6,371 nucleotides of DNA from JAYEHK01 sp034659475 (GTDB taxonomy: Bacteria; Bacillota; Syntrophomonadia; Syntrophomonadales; Syntrophomonadaceae). The position numbers were made by a program, and so were the translations under genes. Under the pieces are notes generated by a model. The model saw nothing but the letters and a program-made list of their open reading frames with translations. It was not told where the DNA came from and did not search any database. Below are positions 1 through 6,371 of this stretch, in pieces (within the stretch, counting starts at the first letter, position 1; each line of letters starts with the position of its first letter). The stretch is from assembly GCA_034659475.1 (NCBI GenBank), contig JAYEHK010000017.1, positions 1-6,371 of the forward strand. The letters are read 5' to 3'.

Positions 1-32
1 AATTTGGGATCACCAGTAAATTCAGCTTAAAA

Positions 33-63
33 ATGACACACCAAGACCGTCCCCCTGTGTCAT
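33..63. repeat. REP-like palindrome (single unit) upstream of the cysteine desulfidase
   Basis: A perfect 8-bp inverted repeat, ATGACACA at 33-40 and TGTGTCAT at 56-63, encloses a C-rich core. The core contains CCGTCCCCCTGT (47-58), which recurs exactly at 6157-6168 and, inverted, at 6082-6093. The architecture (short terminal inverted repeat around an asymmetric G/C-run core) is that of a REP unit. It ends 36 bases before the chosen start codon of the downstream gene, so it probably lies in the 5' leader or promoter region. A regulatory effect is possible, but nothing shows one. Confidence 0.6.
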
Positions 64-84
64 CGAATGCTATTTTTAGTTACG

Positions 85-91
85 AAGGGAG
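85..91 (+). promoter_or_regulatory. Ribosome binding site that fixes the desulfidase start at 100
   Basis: AAGGGAG lies 8 bases before the ATG at 100, which is ideal Shine-Dalgarno spacing. The in-frame ATG at 67 lies upstream of this site, has no comparable site before it, and almost abuts the REP palindrome. Starting at 100 also puts the catalytic cysteine at residue 25, the number I recall for the characterised Methanocaldococcus enzyme. Confidence 0.75.
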
Positions 92-99
92 CCAAATTT

Positions 100-1380
100 A
101 TGCAACGTGAGGATATTCGTTATCAAACATATTTACAGATTTTGAGAGAAGAATTGGTACCTGCCATGGGCTGTACCGAACCCATTGCTATCGCATATGG
201 AGCTGCCAAAGCCCGGGAAATACTCGGTACAATCCCGGATAAAGTGATCGTTGAAGCCAGTCCCAATATTATCAAAAATGTAAAAAGTGTGATTGTACCG
301 AATACAAATGGACTAAAAGGTGTAGAAGCAGCGGCTGCCGTTGGTATCATTGCCGGCAAATCGGACAAAATGTTGGAGGTTATCTCCGAGGTAAGCGAAG
401 AAGACAAGAATACGACCAGCGAGTATATGAACAGCGGATGTATTGAAGTAAGAATGGCAGATACAGCCTTAGCCTTTGACATGATCATTAAGCTGTATGA
501 TAAAGACGCCAATGTAAACCTGCGCATCGCTGATTACCATACCAATATTGTACATATAGAAAAAAACGGCGAGGTTATTTATGATATTGGCGTGATCAAT
601 GCAGACGAGAGTGGACTAACGGACAGAGGTTTGTTAAACATAAAAGATATCATTGATTTTGCCGATAGTGTATTGATCGAAGACATAAAAGATCTACTCG
701 ACAGGCAGATCCAATATAATTCGGCCATTGCAAGGGTCGGAATTGAAAAAGACTATGGCGCCAATATCGGAAGTGTTCTATTGAAAACCTACGGGGATGA
801 TATCAAAATTCGTGCCAAAGCCATGGCCGCTGCCGCTGCAGACGCGAGAATGGGCGGCTGTGAACTCCCCGTTATCGTGAACTCCGGAAGCGGCAATCAA
901 GGGATCACAGCATCGGTGCCGGTGATTGAATATGCAAAAAAATTAGAGGTTGATGATGACAAGCTATACCGAGCTCTGGTGATCTCCAACCTGATCACCA
1001 TTCATCAAAAAACAGGAATCGGACGTTTATCGGCATTTTGCGGGGCAGTGTGTGCAGGATGTGGCAGCGGAACAGGCATTGCCTATCTATATGGCGGCGG
1101 TTATGAAGAAATCGCCCATACCCTGGTCAATGCAGTTGCCATTGTGTCAGGAATGGTATGTGACGGCGCCAAGCCATCCTGTGCAGGGAAAGTAGCAACC
1201 TCGGTGGATGCAGGTTTGTTAGGCTATTACATGTTCAAGGAAGGCCAGCAATTCTTAGGAGGAGATGGCATTGTTGCCAAAGGCGTGGAAAATACCATCG
1301 TCAATGTCAGCCATCTCGGGAACCAGGGAATGAAGGAAACTGACAAAGAGATTATTCGCATCATGTTGAATCAATGTTAA
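100..1380 (+). CDS. cyuA: L-cysteine desulfidase (UPF0597 / CyuA family, [4Fe-4S])
   Basis: Predicted cytosolic enzyme of 426 residues that breaks L-cysteine into pyruvate, ammonia and hydrogen sulfide, used in cysteine catabolism and detoxification. It belongs to the family related to the alpha chain of Fe-S L-serine dehydratase. The N-terminal MGCTEPIA motif carries Cys25, the family's catalytic cysteine. Three further cysteines, Cys314 (FCGAVCAGCG), Cys354 and Cys361 (MVCDGAKPSC), have the same spacing (40 and 7) as the cluster ligands I recall for the Methanocaldococcus jannaschii desulfidase (282, 322, 329). Length is near the family norm (E. coli YhaM/CyuA is about 436). The start at 100 is chosen over the in-frame ATG at 67 because AAGGGAG sits 8 bases upstream. 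The gene stands alone, converges on a decayed LuxR gene, and shows no lesion. L-serine deamination is an alternative or side activity; many databases label such proteins serine dehydratase alpha-like. Confidence 0.9.
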   Translation: MQREDIRYQTYLQILREELVPAMGCTEPIAIAYGAAKAREILGTIPDKVIVEASPNIIKNVKSVIVPNTNGLKGVEAAAAVGIIAGKSDKMLEVISEVSEEDKNTTSEYMNSGCIEVRMADTALAFDMIIKLYDKDANVNLRIADYHTNIVHIEKNGEVIYDIGVINADESGLTDRGLLNIKDIIDFADSVLIEDIKDLLDRQIQYNSAIARVGIEKDYGANIGSVLLKTYGDDIKIRAKAMAAAAADARMGGCELPVIVNSGSGNQGITASVPVIEYAKKLEVDDDKLYRALVISNLITIHQKTGIGRLSAFCGAVCAGCGSGTGIAYLYGGGYEEIAHTLVNAVAIVSGMVCDGAKPSCAGKVATSVDAGLLGYYMFKEGQQFLGGDGIVAKGVENTIVNVSHLGNQGMKETDKEIIRIMLNQC

Positions 1381-1399
1381 TGTAATAAGTAGGGGTCAA

Positions 1400-1415
1400 G
1401 CACCGGTGCCACCGG
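1400..1415. other. GC-rich palindrome between converging genes
   Basis: GCACCGGTGC (1400-1409) is a perfect 10-bp palindrome, and CCGGT-gcc-ACCGG (1403-1415) can form a 5-bp stem with a 3-base loop. It lies 20 bases after the desulfidase stop, between two converging genes, where a terminator would be expected. There is no T run after it on the plus strand, so a classical intrinsic terminator is not supported. It could instead be a remnant of another interspersed repeat. Confidence 0.3.
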
Positions 1416-1427
1416 GCCTATTAGAAG

Positions 1428-1847
1428 CTACCCAATGCAATTGATCAAGCGGTAAACCTTGGCAATGAGTTCAGTGCGGGAGTTTACGCCGAGCTTACAG
1501 TATATATTGTCAAGGTGCCGTTTTACTGTATTTACCGAAACAAACAATACCGCCGCAATTTCTCGGTTCTGCATGCCTTGCTCAACCAACCTGAGCACAT
1601 CAATTTCCCGAATGGTTAAAAACTCTTGTAGCATGACAAAATCTGACGGTGGTGCAAGTTCATCCAACAATGCGATGGTCTGTTTAATTTTCGAGCCGGG
1701 AACAGGACAAAATCTGGTCAAGAGCTTATCATTCTTCACAGTACCAGACTCACCGTTATCTATATAAGCCTCACGAATTATCGAGGAAAGTCTCCGAGCT
1801 GGTTTGTTGGGACCAAGAGTGCGGCCTTTTACTTCAAAATAAGACAA
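1428..1847 (-). pseudogene. LuxR-type HTH regulator, C-terminal fragment (frameshifted)
   Basis: DNA-binding half of a LuxR/FixJ-type transcription factor. The last 60 residues hold the full helix-turn-helix signature: LTIREIDVLRLVEQG, then NREIAAVLFVSVNTVKRHL, then the NIYCKLGVNSRTELIAKV tail. The apparent start at 1847 is a TTG with no ribosome site. In this frame the sequence continues the preceding fragment if one T is added to the run read at about 1846-1851, giving ...DEDF-LSYFEVKGRT... The restored protein (1428-2068, about 213 residues) would have an N-terminal sensor-like region, a linker and a C-terminal HTH. It is the last gene of the minus-strand block and lies next to the oxidoreductase remnant, which it may once have controlled (inference). 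The HTH half could still be made, but translation would need re-initiation. Confidence 0.8.
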
Positions 1848-2068
1848 AAATCTTCATCTACCCCGTTGGCTGCAATGCGAATGGGCTGAGGATTATTGGG
1901 CTTAAAATAGTATAAGGCTGCTGCATGGGAAGGGATCAGCGGAGTAATATAACGCAGATAATCCTCCTCAATTTCTTCCAAATCGTGATGACACGAAATT
2001 GAGGAAATCATGTCGTGCAGAGAATTCATCGCATCACATGTTTCATCATTGTTATACTTAGAGACCAT
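1829..2068 (-). pseudogene. LuxR-type regulator, N-terminal sensor-like fragment
   Basis: First 74 or so residues of the same LuxR-type regulator, followed by an out-of-frame tail (CLILK) and stop. It begins at an ATG (2066-2068) preceded by AGAGGC (2078-2083) at good spacing, so the true gene start is probably here. The visible part is rich in acidic and hydrophobic residues (DLEEIEEDYLRYITPLIPSHAAALYYF), like the N-terminal GAF-type or undefined sensor regions of such regulators. It is too short to assign a ligand. The break lies in a run of five T where six would restore the frame, a common site for slippage mutation or for a sequencing error. Confidence 0.65.
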
Positions 2069-2097
2069 TTGATCTACGCCTCTTTTCTACATCATTT

Positions 2098-3024
2098 CTA
2101 AATGTAATTGTTCATACAACAGAAATTTCCGGAGCCATGGTTAAACCCACCGTGAACCATTGAGGTGAACATACGTGGATACTTGGGAAGTTCCTTGCGG
2201 TTAATGTCGGCAAAGTCATCATAAAGTTCCTGTGGTTCATCAACCAGCAAAACACCCATACATTTGTTTATATCTGGGTTAAAATCAGCACATTTCCATT
2301 GTAAAGGCTCATCCAGTGCCAGATGCATCGTAAACAAGATGGTATCTTCATGCCGGTAGCGTTCTACCGAGTTGATAAAGGAAGGCTCAAGGTGTTCCCC
2401 ACCAATTAAATCCAGGAACGTTGTATGTGGTTCAAGGTTAGTTAAAACCAATTTATTGGCTTCAAAGATCGTACCGTCAGCAAGCTGGACGCCTGTTGCG
2501 CGATCTCCATTAACGATTATTTTACTTACTTGGGCATTTGTCATAACCTTACCGCCGTACGCTTCAAGACAATTGACCATTGCTGTCCCTAGATTACCAG
2601 AGCCTCCTTTACAGATTGCCCAACCGTGTGGATAATGAGTTTCTCCCAGCATCATAGGAACAAAGATCCCAAATCCGTAGATGTCTGGTGCACCACCAAA
2701 CTCTTTAATAAAGGACAGCAGCAAGGATTTAACTTCATTGGACTCAAATAGCTCGTTGACAAGATTCTTCGGGTGCGACAACTGCATGCGCATCATATTC
2801 AGACCTTCAACCGTTGATTCCATCGCCATCGCACTCAAAGAAGAGGCAACCGGTGGATTGAAAAACCATGGGCCGATCATGTTATCCAACACGACCCTGT
2901 AATATTCCGCCAGTTCGCGATAAGTCTTAGCGTCTTTTTCAGAGAAGCGAGCAATTTCGCTGCAGGTCTTATCCAGGTCACGGTAGAAAACTAAGCAACG
3001 ACCATCTTTAAAAGCAGCTGCAAT
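2098..3024 (-). pseudogene. FAD-dependent oxidoreductase (phytoene-desaturase-like), central part after an amber stop, C-terminus lost
   Basis: Central part of a flavin amine-oxidase / phytoene-dehydrogenase-like oxidoreductase (COG1233 type). It is in the same frame as the FAD-binding start encoded at 3028-3291 and is separated from it only by the TAG at 3025-3027. Translation past that stop is colinear: IAAAFKDGRCLVFYRDLDKT... then the substrate region, then GGSGNLGTAMVNCLEAYGGKV and the second nucleotide-fold segment ADGTIFEANKLVLTNLEPHTTF. Together the two parts give about 397 residues, against roughly 500 or more for the family. The expected C-terminal FAD-contacting segment (GLYLTGA...HPGGGV type) is absent. 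The reading frame ends in an unrelated-looking tail (CCMNNYI) 30 bases before the LuxR gene. An ATG at 2890-2892 is internal and has no family meaning as a start. The substrate is unknown; carotenoid-like desaturation should not be assumed. Confidence 0.75.
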
Positions 3025-4143
3025 CTAGGCATCTGGCCACAAGTATTCGGCCCCATATTTTTTTAGTTCTAGATCCTTGTAAACCGGGCCCATATGCAAA
3101 ATACCATGGAATAGTGAGGCCAGATTGTGTTTGAAACCGGGCAATGTAGCTTCCTCGGTCCAGGCACCTCCCCCAGCCTTTTCCATACGCTCGAGCACCA
3201 GAACATTAAATCCTGATTTTTGCAAATAGCAACCAGCGGTAAGACCATTATGCCCCCCACCAACGATAATAACATCGTACTTTGCCGCCATCCTTATGAT
3301 AGATTCTTTGGCATAATCTGAAGCGAATGCAAGGCCTGCGAAGAGTAGCTCCTGGGTACCCTTTGATTGGATATTTTCAGTAAGATTATTATTCGCACTA
3401 TCGGCCTTGAGTTGATTCAGTTTGTCTAAAATCACAATCATTTGCTCTCTCGTAATAAGCTCATCAGGTGCAAATTGCCCATTTCCCATCCCCGATACCA
3501 GGCCTAGTTTTACTGCTTTGGCAATGTAGCTTGCATACCAATTGCCGGCAGCAATATCACTAAATTCATTTTGGTATTCTAAGGTCCCTTCAAACAGGCT
3601 TTTTACGATTAAGGTTGTGAATTCTGCCCTGGTAATATTGCCTGTCGGGTCGAATTGACTTTCGCTTCTTCCATTAATAATTCCTTTGGCTGTCAAGACT
3701 CCAATCGCTTCTGACGACCAGCGATTTTCAGTATCTTCGAATCTGATATCTCGTTCTACAACCATAAAGGGTCGGCTGTCATTGAGTCTGAACTGCATCG
3801 TTTGTGAGGCAACGTCAATCACGCCACCTCCAGACTGCCAGTCACCATTGTCATTTTGATAAAAGACTGCACATTTTTCCGGATTGTTAATTTGTTCAAG
3901 GTTTACCGGTATGGTTACCCATACCTGACCATTCAAACGGGTGTTCACTCCATCCTTTTTCAACAAGCCGCTTTCACTCAAGCTCTGGTCATTATACCCC
4001 GTTATAGAATCTACCCCACTCAATGGGGACAGCGAGGCGAAAAGTGTATGATCAGTCAGTTTTGAGTTAATCTGACTTGAAGTCCTGTTCAAAGAAACAT
4101 TTTTGGTATTATCCTCCTGAGCCGATACCCTGTATAGCCGGGA
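3025..4143 (-). pseudogene. Chimeric ORF: SLH-domain C-terminus fused in frame to the start of an FAD oxidoreductase
   Basis: One open frame containing two unrelated genes. Numbered from the TTG at 4092, residues 51-112 resemble the beta-rich stalk found before SLH domains (VTIPVNLEQINNPEKCAVFY). Residues 117-168 are a complete SLH domain (RWSSEAIGVLTAKGIINGRS, FDPTGNITRAEF). Residues 177-227 are a second (FSDIAAGNWYASYIAKAVKL, TREQM). A third starts at about 250 (SDYAKESIIRMA) but is cut after about 20 residues. SLH domains attach proteins to cell-wall secondary polymers. From Met268 (ATG at 3289-3291) the sequence becomes a Rossmann FAD-binding start, YDVIIVGGGHNG with the ribose-binding Glu301, ending at a TAG. 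There is no usable ribosome site for that ATG: AAGG directly abuts it and itself encodes the SLH residues. The upstream end is a frame change from the CARDB segment at about 4143-4148. A working fused protein is unlikely. Confidence 0.8.
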
Positions 4144-5327
4144 ATGTTGCTTTTGTCACTATCGCCGATTTCATCGTCCGGATCAACTGTTACGGTAATA
4201 TCGGGACTGCTTACGGTTTCCGGTGCCAGCCAATCCGCAGAGACAACAGTTTTTTCACCCGGGAGCAGCGGTGTCTGTACTGAAGTCAGCGCTATTTGAT
4301 CCATATTCCCATCATAGAAAGCAACATCATAGCTGTTAACCGTAAACTCTCCACAGTTCTCAATGCCAACTTTCATTTCGTTATCAGCATCAGATATAAA
4401 TCCTTCCGCAAAGCTCAACGTGTCTTCAACTACTTTAAGGTCTTTGGCAAGCTTCATTGTATGGGCCACAATATTGGCAGCACCAAGGTTGGAGTATTGT
4501 ACACCCTCAATTTCTTCCACTATTTTTTCTTTCGCTTTGTTAATAACCGCCATTTCATTATTTGCTGTAATCGCTGCAGCTATTTCACTGTTTACATAAT
4601 CGTTGCTGGTAATTATGACAGGTTTTGACCATTGATTAACATTACTATCATAGAAGATTGTTTTAATGTGCTGTTGGTTGTCTTGAATTTCGTCAGTTGT
4701 AAGTTTTACCGTGGGTAACCAATTACCGTCTGAAGCTTGTTTGGCATAGACTTCCCAATCTTCGCTGGTAAAAATATCACCATCTTCATCAAGGTTATAA
4801 ACTATGGTGAGCTCACTGCCATTTGCAGCCAGATCCAAATCAGCAACCTGATTGAGCCCTGTTTCCAGCACTATTGGGGTTGACCATCCAGAGCCATCAT
4901 TTACTGCATATAGAACTTCAAAGGAACCTGCTGCCGGTGCTAAGATGTTATTACTCTTGTTTTTCACCCAAGCCAGATGAGTTTTTCCATCCGAGTTAGC
5001 TATAGCAGGCATAAAGTCATAATAGTCATCATTCGTTAAGGTGTTTTTACCCGATAATGTCCCATTGCTGTACTCTGCAACCGATAATTCAGTTGCCGCT
5101 AAATAGTCTTCAAATGCTTCGTCTTCTGTTATAAGACGATTAATATCCTGCCAGACAATGCTGGCTACACCGGATGTGCTGGTTACTACAGGATTAAAAT
5201 CAGCTGTATCATCCTGCTTAAAGAACTTTGCTTCTGTCCATTTTGTACCATCATAAACGGCATATTTTAGTTCGGTTCGGTTGGTGTCCGTTCCAATAAG
5301 TATCTGCATTGAAAGTAATGTTGGCAT
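4089..5327 (-). pseudogene. SLH surface protein, middle segment: blade-like repeats plus CARDB domain
   Basis: Extracellular middle part of the SLH protein. Several blade-like repeats are visible, numbered from the ATG at 5327: residues 20-36 (ELKYAVYDGTKWTEAKF), 80-97, 136-153 (FEVLYAVNDGSGWSTPIVL), 191-209 (WEVYAKQASDGNWLPTVKL) and 219-239 (IKTIFYDSNVNQWSKPVII). They alternate with PAIANSDGKTHLAWV-type strands, as in beta-propeller or Asp-box-like surface proteins. Residues 301-394 form a CARDB-type adhesion domain: GIENCGEFTVNSYDVAFYDG, LLPGEKTVVSADW, and an ending VDPDDEIGDSDKSN. After DKSN the frame is lost. Adding one A at about 4143-4148 restores the typical SNN ending and joins the SLH frame. 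The ATG at 5327 is not a real start, because the repeats are continued from the N-terminal segment in another frame. No enzymatic residues are recognised. Confidence 0.7.
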
Positions 5328-5928
5328 CTACACCATCAATAAAAATAGCATCTTTATAATAATTTTTTGCATAATCTGAATTTGTATCATTTATTCTTAT
5401 TTTAGAAGATGATATTTTGTAACTAAGCCCAAAGCCTATATTGCGATCTCCATTGTATAACCTTACTGTCAAACTCTTGTCATTATAGTATCTGGCGTGT
5501 ACTGTTAGATCGTGAAGCCCTGGCCTGATATTTTTAACTGAATAAGAACCGTTGCTCATTCGAGTCGCCGGTAAAGATTCTCCATCCATGGTCATCCAGA
5601 AGTCTTCAGAGTCTCCTATATATCTGCCGTCTTTGTAGAGGTATACGCCTATGTTTGCATTGCCCGTTATTTTTTTGGTAGATATATAGTAGGCAGGCTT
5701 TTCCGGAGCTTCTGACGAAGAAAAGACTACTTTGAATTTCCCAGTCGGCAAATCGTCTTGTATGCTCAACTGATTATTTACATGGCTGATTCCAGTTTCA
5801 GCCTCATTTTTGAGATTATTATACAGCAGGCAATTCACAGCCAATAACAACATTAACCCCAATACCAAAACGATTTTAAGGTTAATACTATATAAAGCAT
5901 CGGGACGTGAGGGGGATTTCATTTGCAT
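5251..5928 (-). pseudogene. SLH surface protein, N-terminal segment with membrane anchor / signal sequence
   Basis: Start of the surface-protein gene. From the ATG at 5920-5922 there is a short basic-polar N-terminus (MKSPSRPDALYSINLK), then a hydrophobic stretch at residues 17-34 (IVLVLGLMLLLAVNCLLY) that should act as a signal peptide or uncleaved anchor. The AVNC sequence is not a good lipobox. The outside part has PEGA/Ig-like features (YLYKDGRYIGDSEDF, SNGSYSVKNIRPGLHDLTVHA). I do not recognise a named family. Possible starts are 5928 (ATG, with a weak GAGTG site before it) and 5922; the TTG at 5934 is less likely. The frame ends at 5251 in a tail out of register with the repeats. It overlaps the next segment by 77 bases in a +1 frame, and the change lies near 5280-5310. 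A stand-alone small protein of about 225 residues is the alternative reading. Confidence 0.6.
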
Positions 5929-6077
5929 TAACAATCACTCGATTCTAAAGGATTACAATGAAAACACATCGCCATTTTCGCCTTTATTGCTTTTCATGTT
6001 TTCGACTTTCTTCTTCTATCTTCCTGCTATGTTGCCAAGAAGATCCTTATGTCATGCTTCGTTAATGCATATGAGAG

Positions 6078-6172
6078 ATTGACAGGGGGACGGGGTTGTT
6101 GTCAACGTTGTTTACGGTGATGTAATTTGAATTATATTTCATCGTTGACAACAACCCCGTCCCCCTGTCAAT
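6078..6172. repeat. REPIN-like element: two REP units as perfect 30-bp inverted arms
   Basis: Positions 6078-6107 and 6143-6172 are perfect reverse complements over 30 bases, separated by a 35-base AT-rich spacer. Each arm is itself a small hairpin unit: TTGAC (6079-6083) pairs with GTCAA (6101-6105) around a G-rich core, and the right arm does the same with 6145-6149 and 6167-6171. The 12-base core CCGTCCCCCTGT is shared with the single unit at 33-63. Paired inverted REP units of this kind are usually mobilised in trans by a RAYT / IS200-like Y1 transposase; none is encoded here. It lies upstream of the minus-strand gene, so it is not that gene's terminator. Confidence 0.8.
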
Positions 6173-6336
6173 GTCTTCAAATTACCTGATTCACTTTCCC
6201 CTCGACGTGTATTGTAATATATTCCCTATTTGCTGTTAGATGTGTTACTTAAGTTTCGCACCCCATAAAGCAAGCAAAAATAGAGGCTAAAACAGGTCGA
6301 AAAAGACATAAAAAATCCGCATGAACCCCGATTTAT

Positions 6337-6345
6337 TGGTATGAT
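6337..6345 (+). promoter_or_regulatory. Possible extended -10 promoter element reading off the right edge
   Basis: TGGTATGAT matches an extended -10 (TGN followed by TATGAT). No good -35 hexamer is seen 17 bases upstream, and the downstream gene, if any, lies outside the window. This is a weak call in AT-rich DNA. Confidence 0.2.
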
Positions 6346-6371
6346 TTAAATGCAAATCCAAATCAACCGAA

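Larger units (their letters stand above)
5929..6371. other. Non-coding stretch upstream of the surface-protein gene
   Basis: About 440 bases with no supported gene on either strand. Positions 5929-6077 are the AT-rich upstream region of the minus-strand surface-protein gene, and I see no convincing -35/-10 pair there. Positions 6078-6172 are the inverted REP element. Positions 6173-6371 are AT-rich with short A runs and contain only a possible extended -10 near the right edge. A 90-codon plus-strand ORF at 5810-6082 is judged a chance frame. Confidence 0.6.

Noticed and set aside
123..527. 134-residue ORF on the minus strand opposite the desulfidase
   Set aside because: It is a shadow frame of a clearly conserved gene, with no family features and no ribosome binding site seen.
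2372..2902. Two plus-strand ORFs (2372-2635 and 2681-2902) opposite the oxidoreductase
   Set aside because: They are antisense to recognisable oxidoreductase sequence and show no independent domain.
3069..3275. 68-residue minus-strand ORF overlapping the FAD-binding start
   Set aside because: The alternate frame of the same strand carries the GGGHNG FAD motif, so this frame is a shadow.
4089..4150. Programmed -1 frameshifting between the CARDB and SLH segments
   Set aside because: No X-XXY-YYZ slippery heptamer is in register, and a simple one-base loss explains the frame change and restores the CARDB ending.
3856..4628. Several plus-strand ORFs (3856-4065, 4077-4283, 4296-4628, 4363-4599)
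   Set aside because: They are antisense to the CARDB and SLH coding segments; their hydrophobic character comes from the complementary codons.
5810..6082. 90-residue plus-strand ORF running into the right REP element
   Set aside because: It overlaps the signal-anchor coding region antisense and has no ribosome site or recognisable domain.
6078..6172. Strong rho-independent terminator
   Set aside because: The arms are long with a 35-base AT-rich spacer and no terminal T run, and each arm has its own internal hairpin. The REPIN plan fits better, and no gene reads into it in the window.
1..6371. CRISPR array, tRNA, rRNA or complete insertion sequence
   Set aside because: No regularly spaced direct repeats, no tRNA- or rRNA-like segment and no transposase coding sequence were found on reading both strands.

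Overview
The window looks like chromosomal DNA of an anaerobic Bacillota, probably a Clostridia-type bacterium. The reasons are moderate-to-low GC, a Gram-positive-style ribosome binding site (AAGGGAG), an S-layer-homology (SLH) surface protein, an oxygen-sensitive Fe-S L-cysteine desulfidase, and short interspersed repeats built on the core CCGTCCCCCTGT. I recall that repeat core from clostridial genomes, but I could not search for it. The species is not identified.

Layout, left to right. Positions 33-63 hold a small REP-like palindrome. Positions 100-1380 (+) hold an intact L-cysteine desulfidase (UPF0597 / CyuA family) with all four expected cysteines. A short GC-rich palindrome at 1400-1415 separates it from a converging block on the minus strand. 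That block, in transcription order (right to left), starts at 5928 with a secreted or membrane-anchored SLH surface protein: N-terminal anchor, blade-like repeats, CARDB domain, SLH domains. It is broken by two reading-frame changes. Inside the third SLH domain it runs in frame into the first codon of an FAD-dependent oxidoreductase of the phytoene-desaturase-like family (about 3291). The oxidoreductase is interrupted by an in-frame TAG (3025-3027) and loses its C-terminus at 2098. Thirty bases further on is a LuxR-type regulator (2068-1428), itself split by what looks like one lost T in a T run. The right end (5929-6371) is non-coding and contains a REPIN-like element: two REP units as perfect 30-bp inverted arms at 6078-6107 and 6143-6172.

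Overall, one healthy catabolic gene sits beside about 4.5 kb of decayed genes. The minus-strand genes are best read as remnants of a surface-protein gene, an oxidoreductase gene and its neighbouring regulator, brought together by at least one deletion. I see no convincing new functional system. The most interesting points are the in-frame SLH-oxidoreductase chimera with a five-base ATGGC microhomology at the joint, and related REP units near both ends of the window. If the assembly is poor, some single-base lesions could be sequencing errors. The truncation, the fusion and the amber codon are harder to explain that way.
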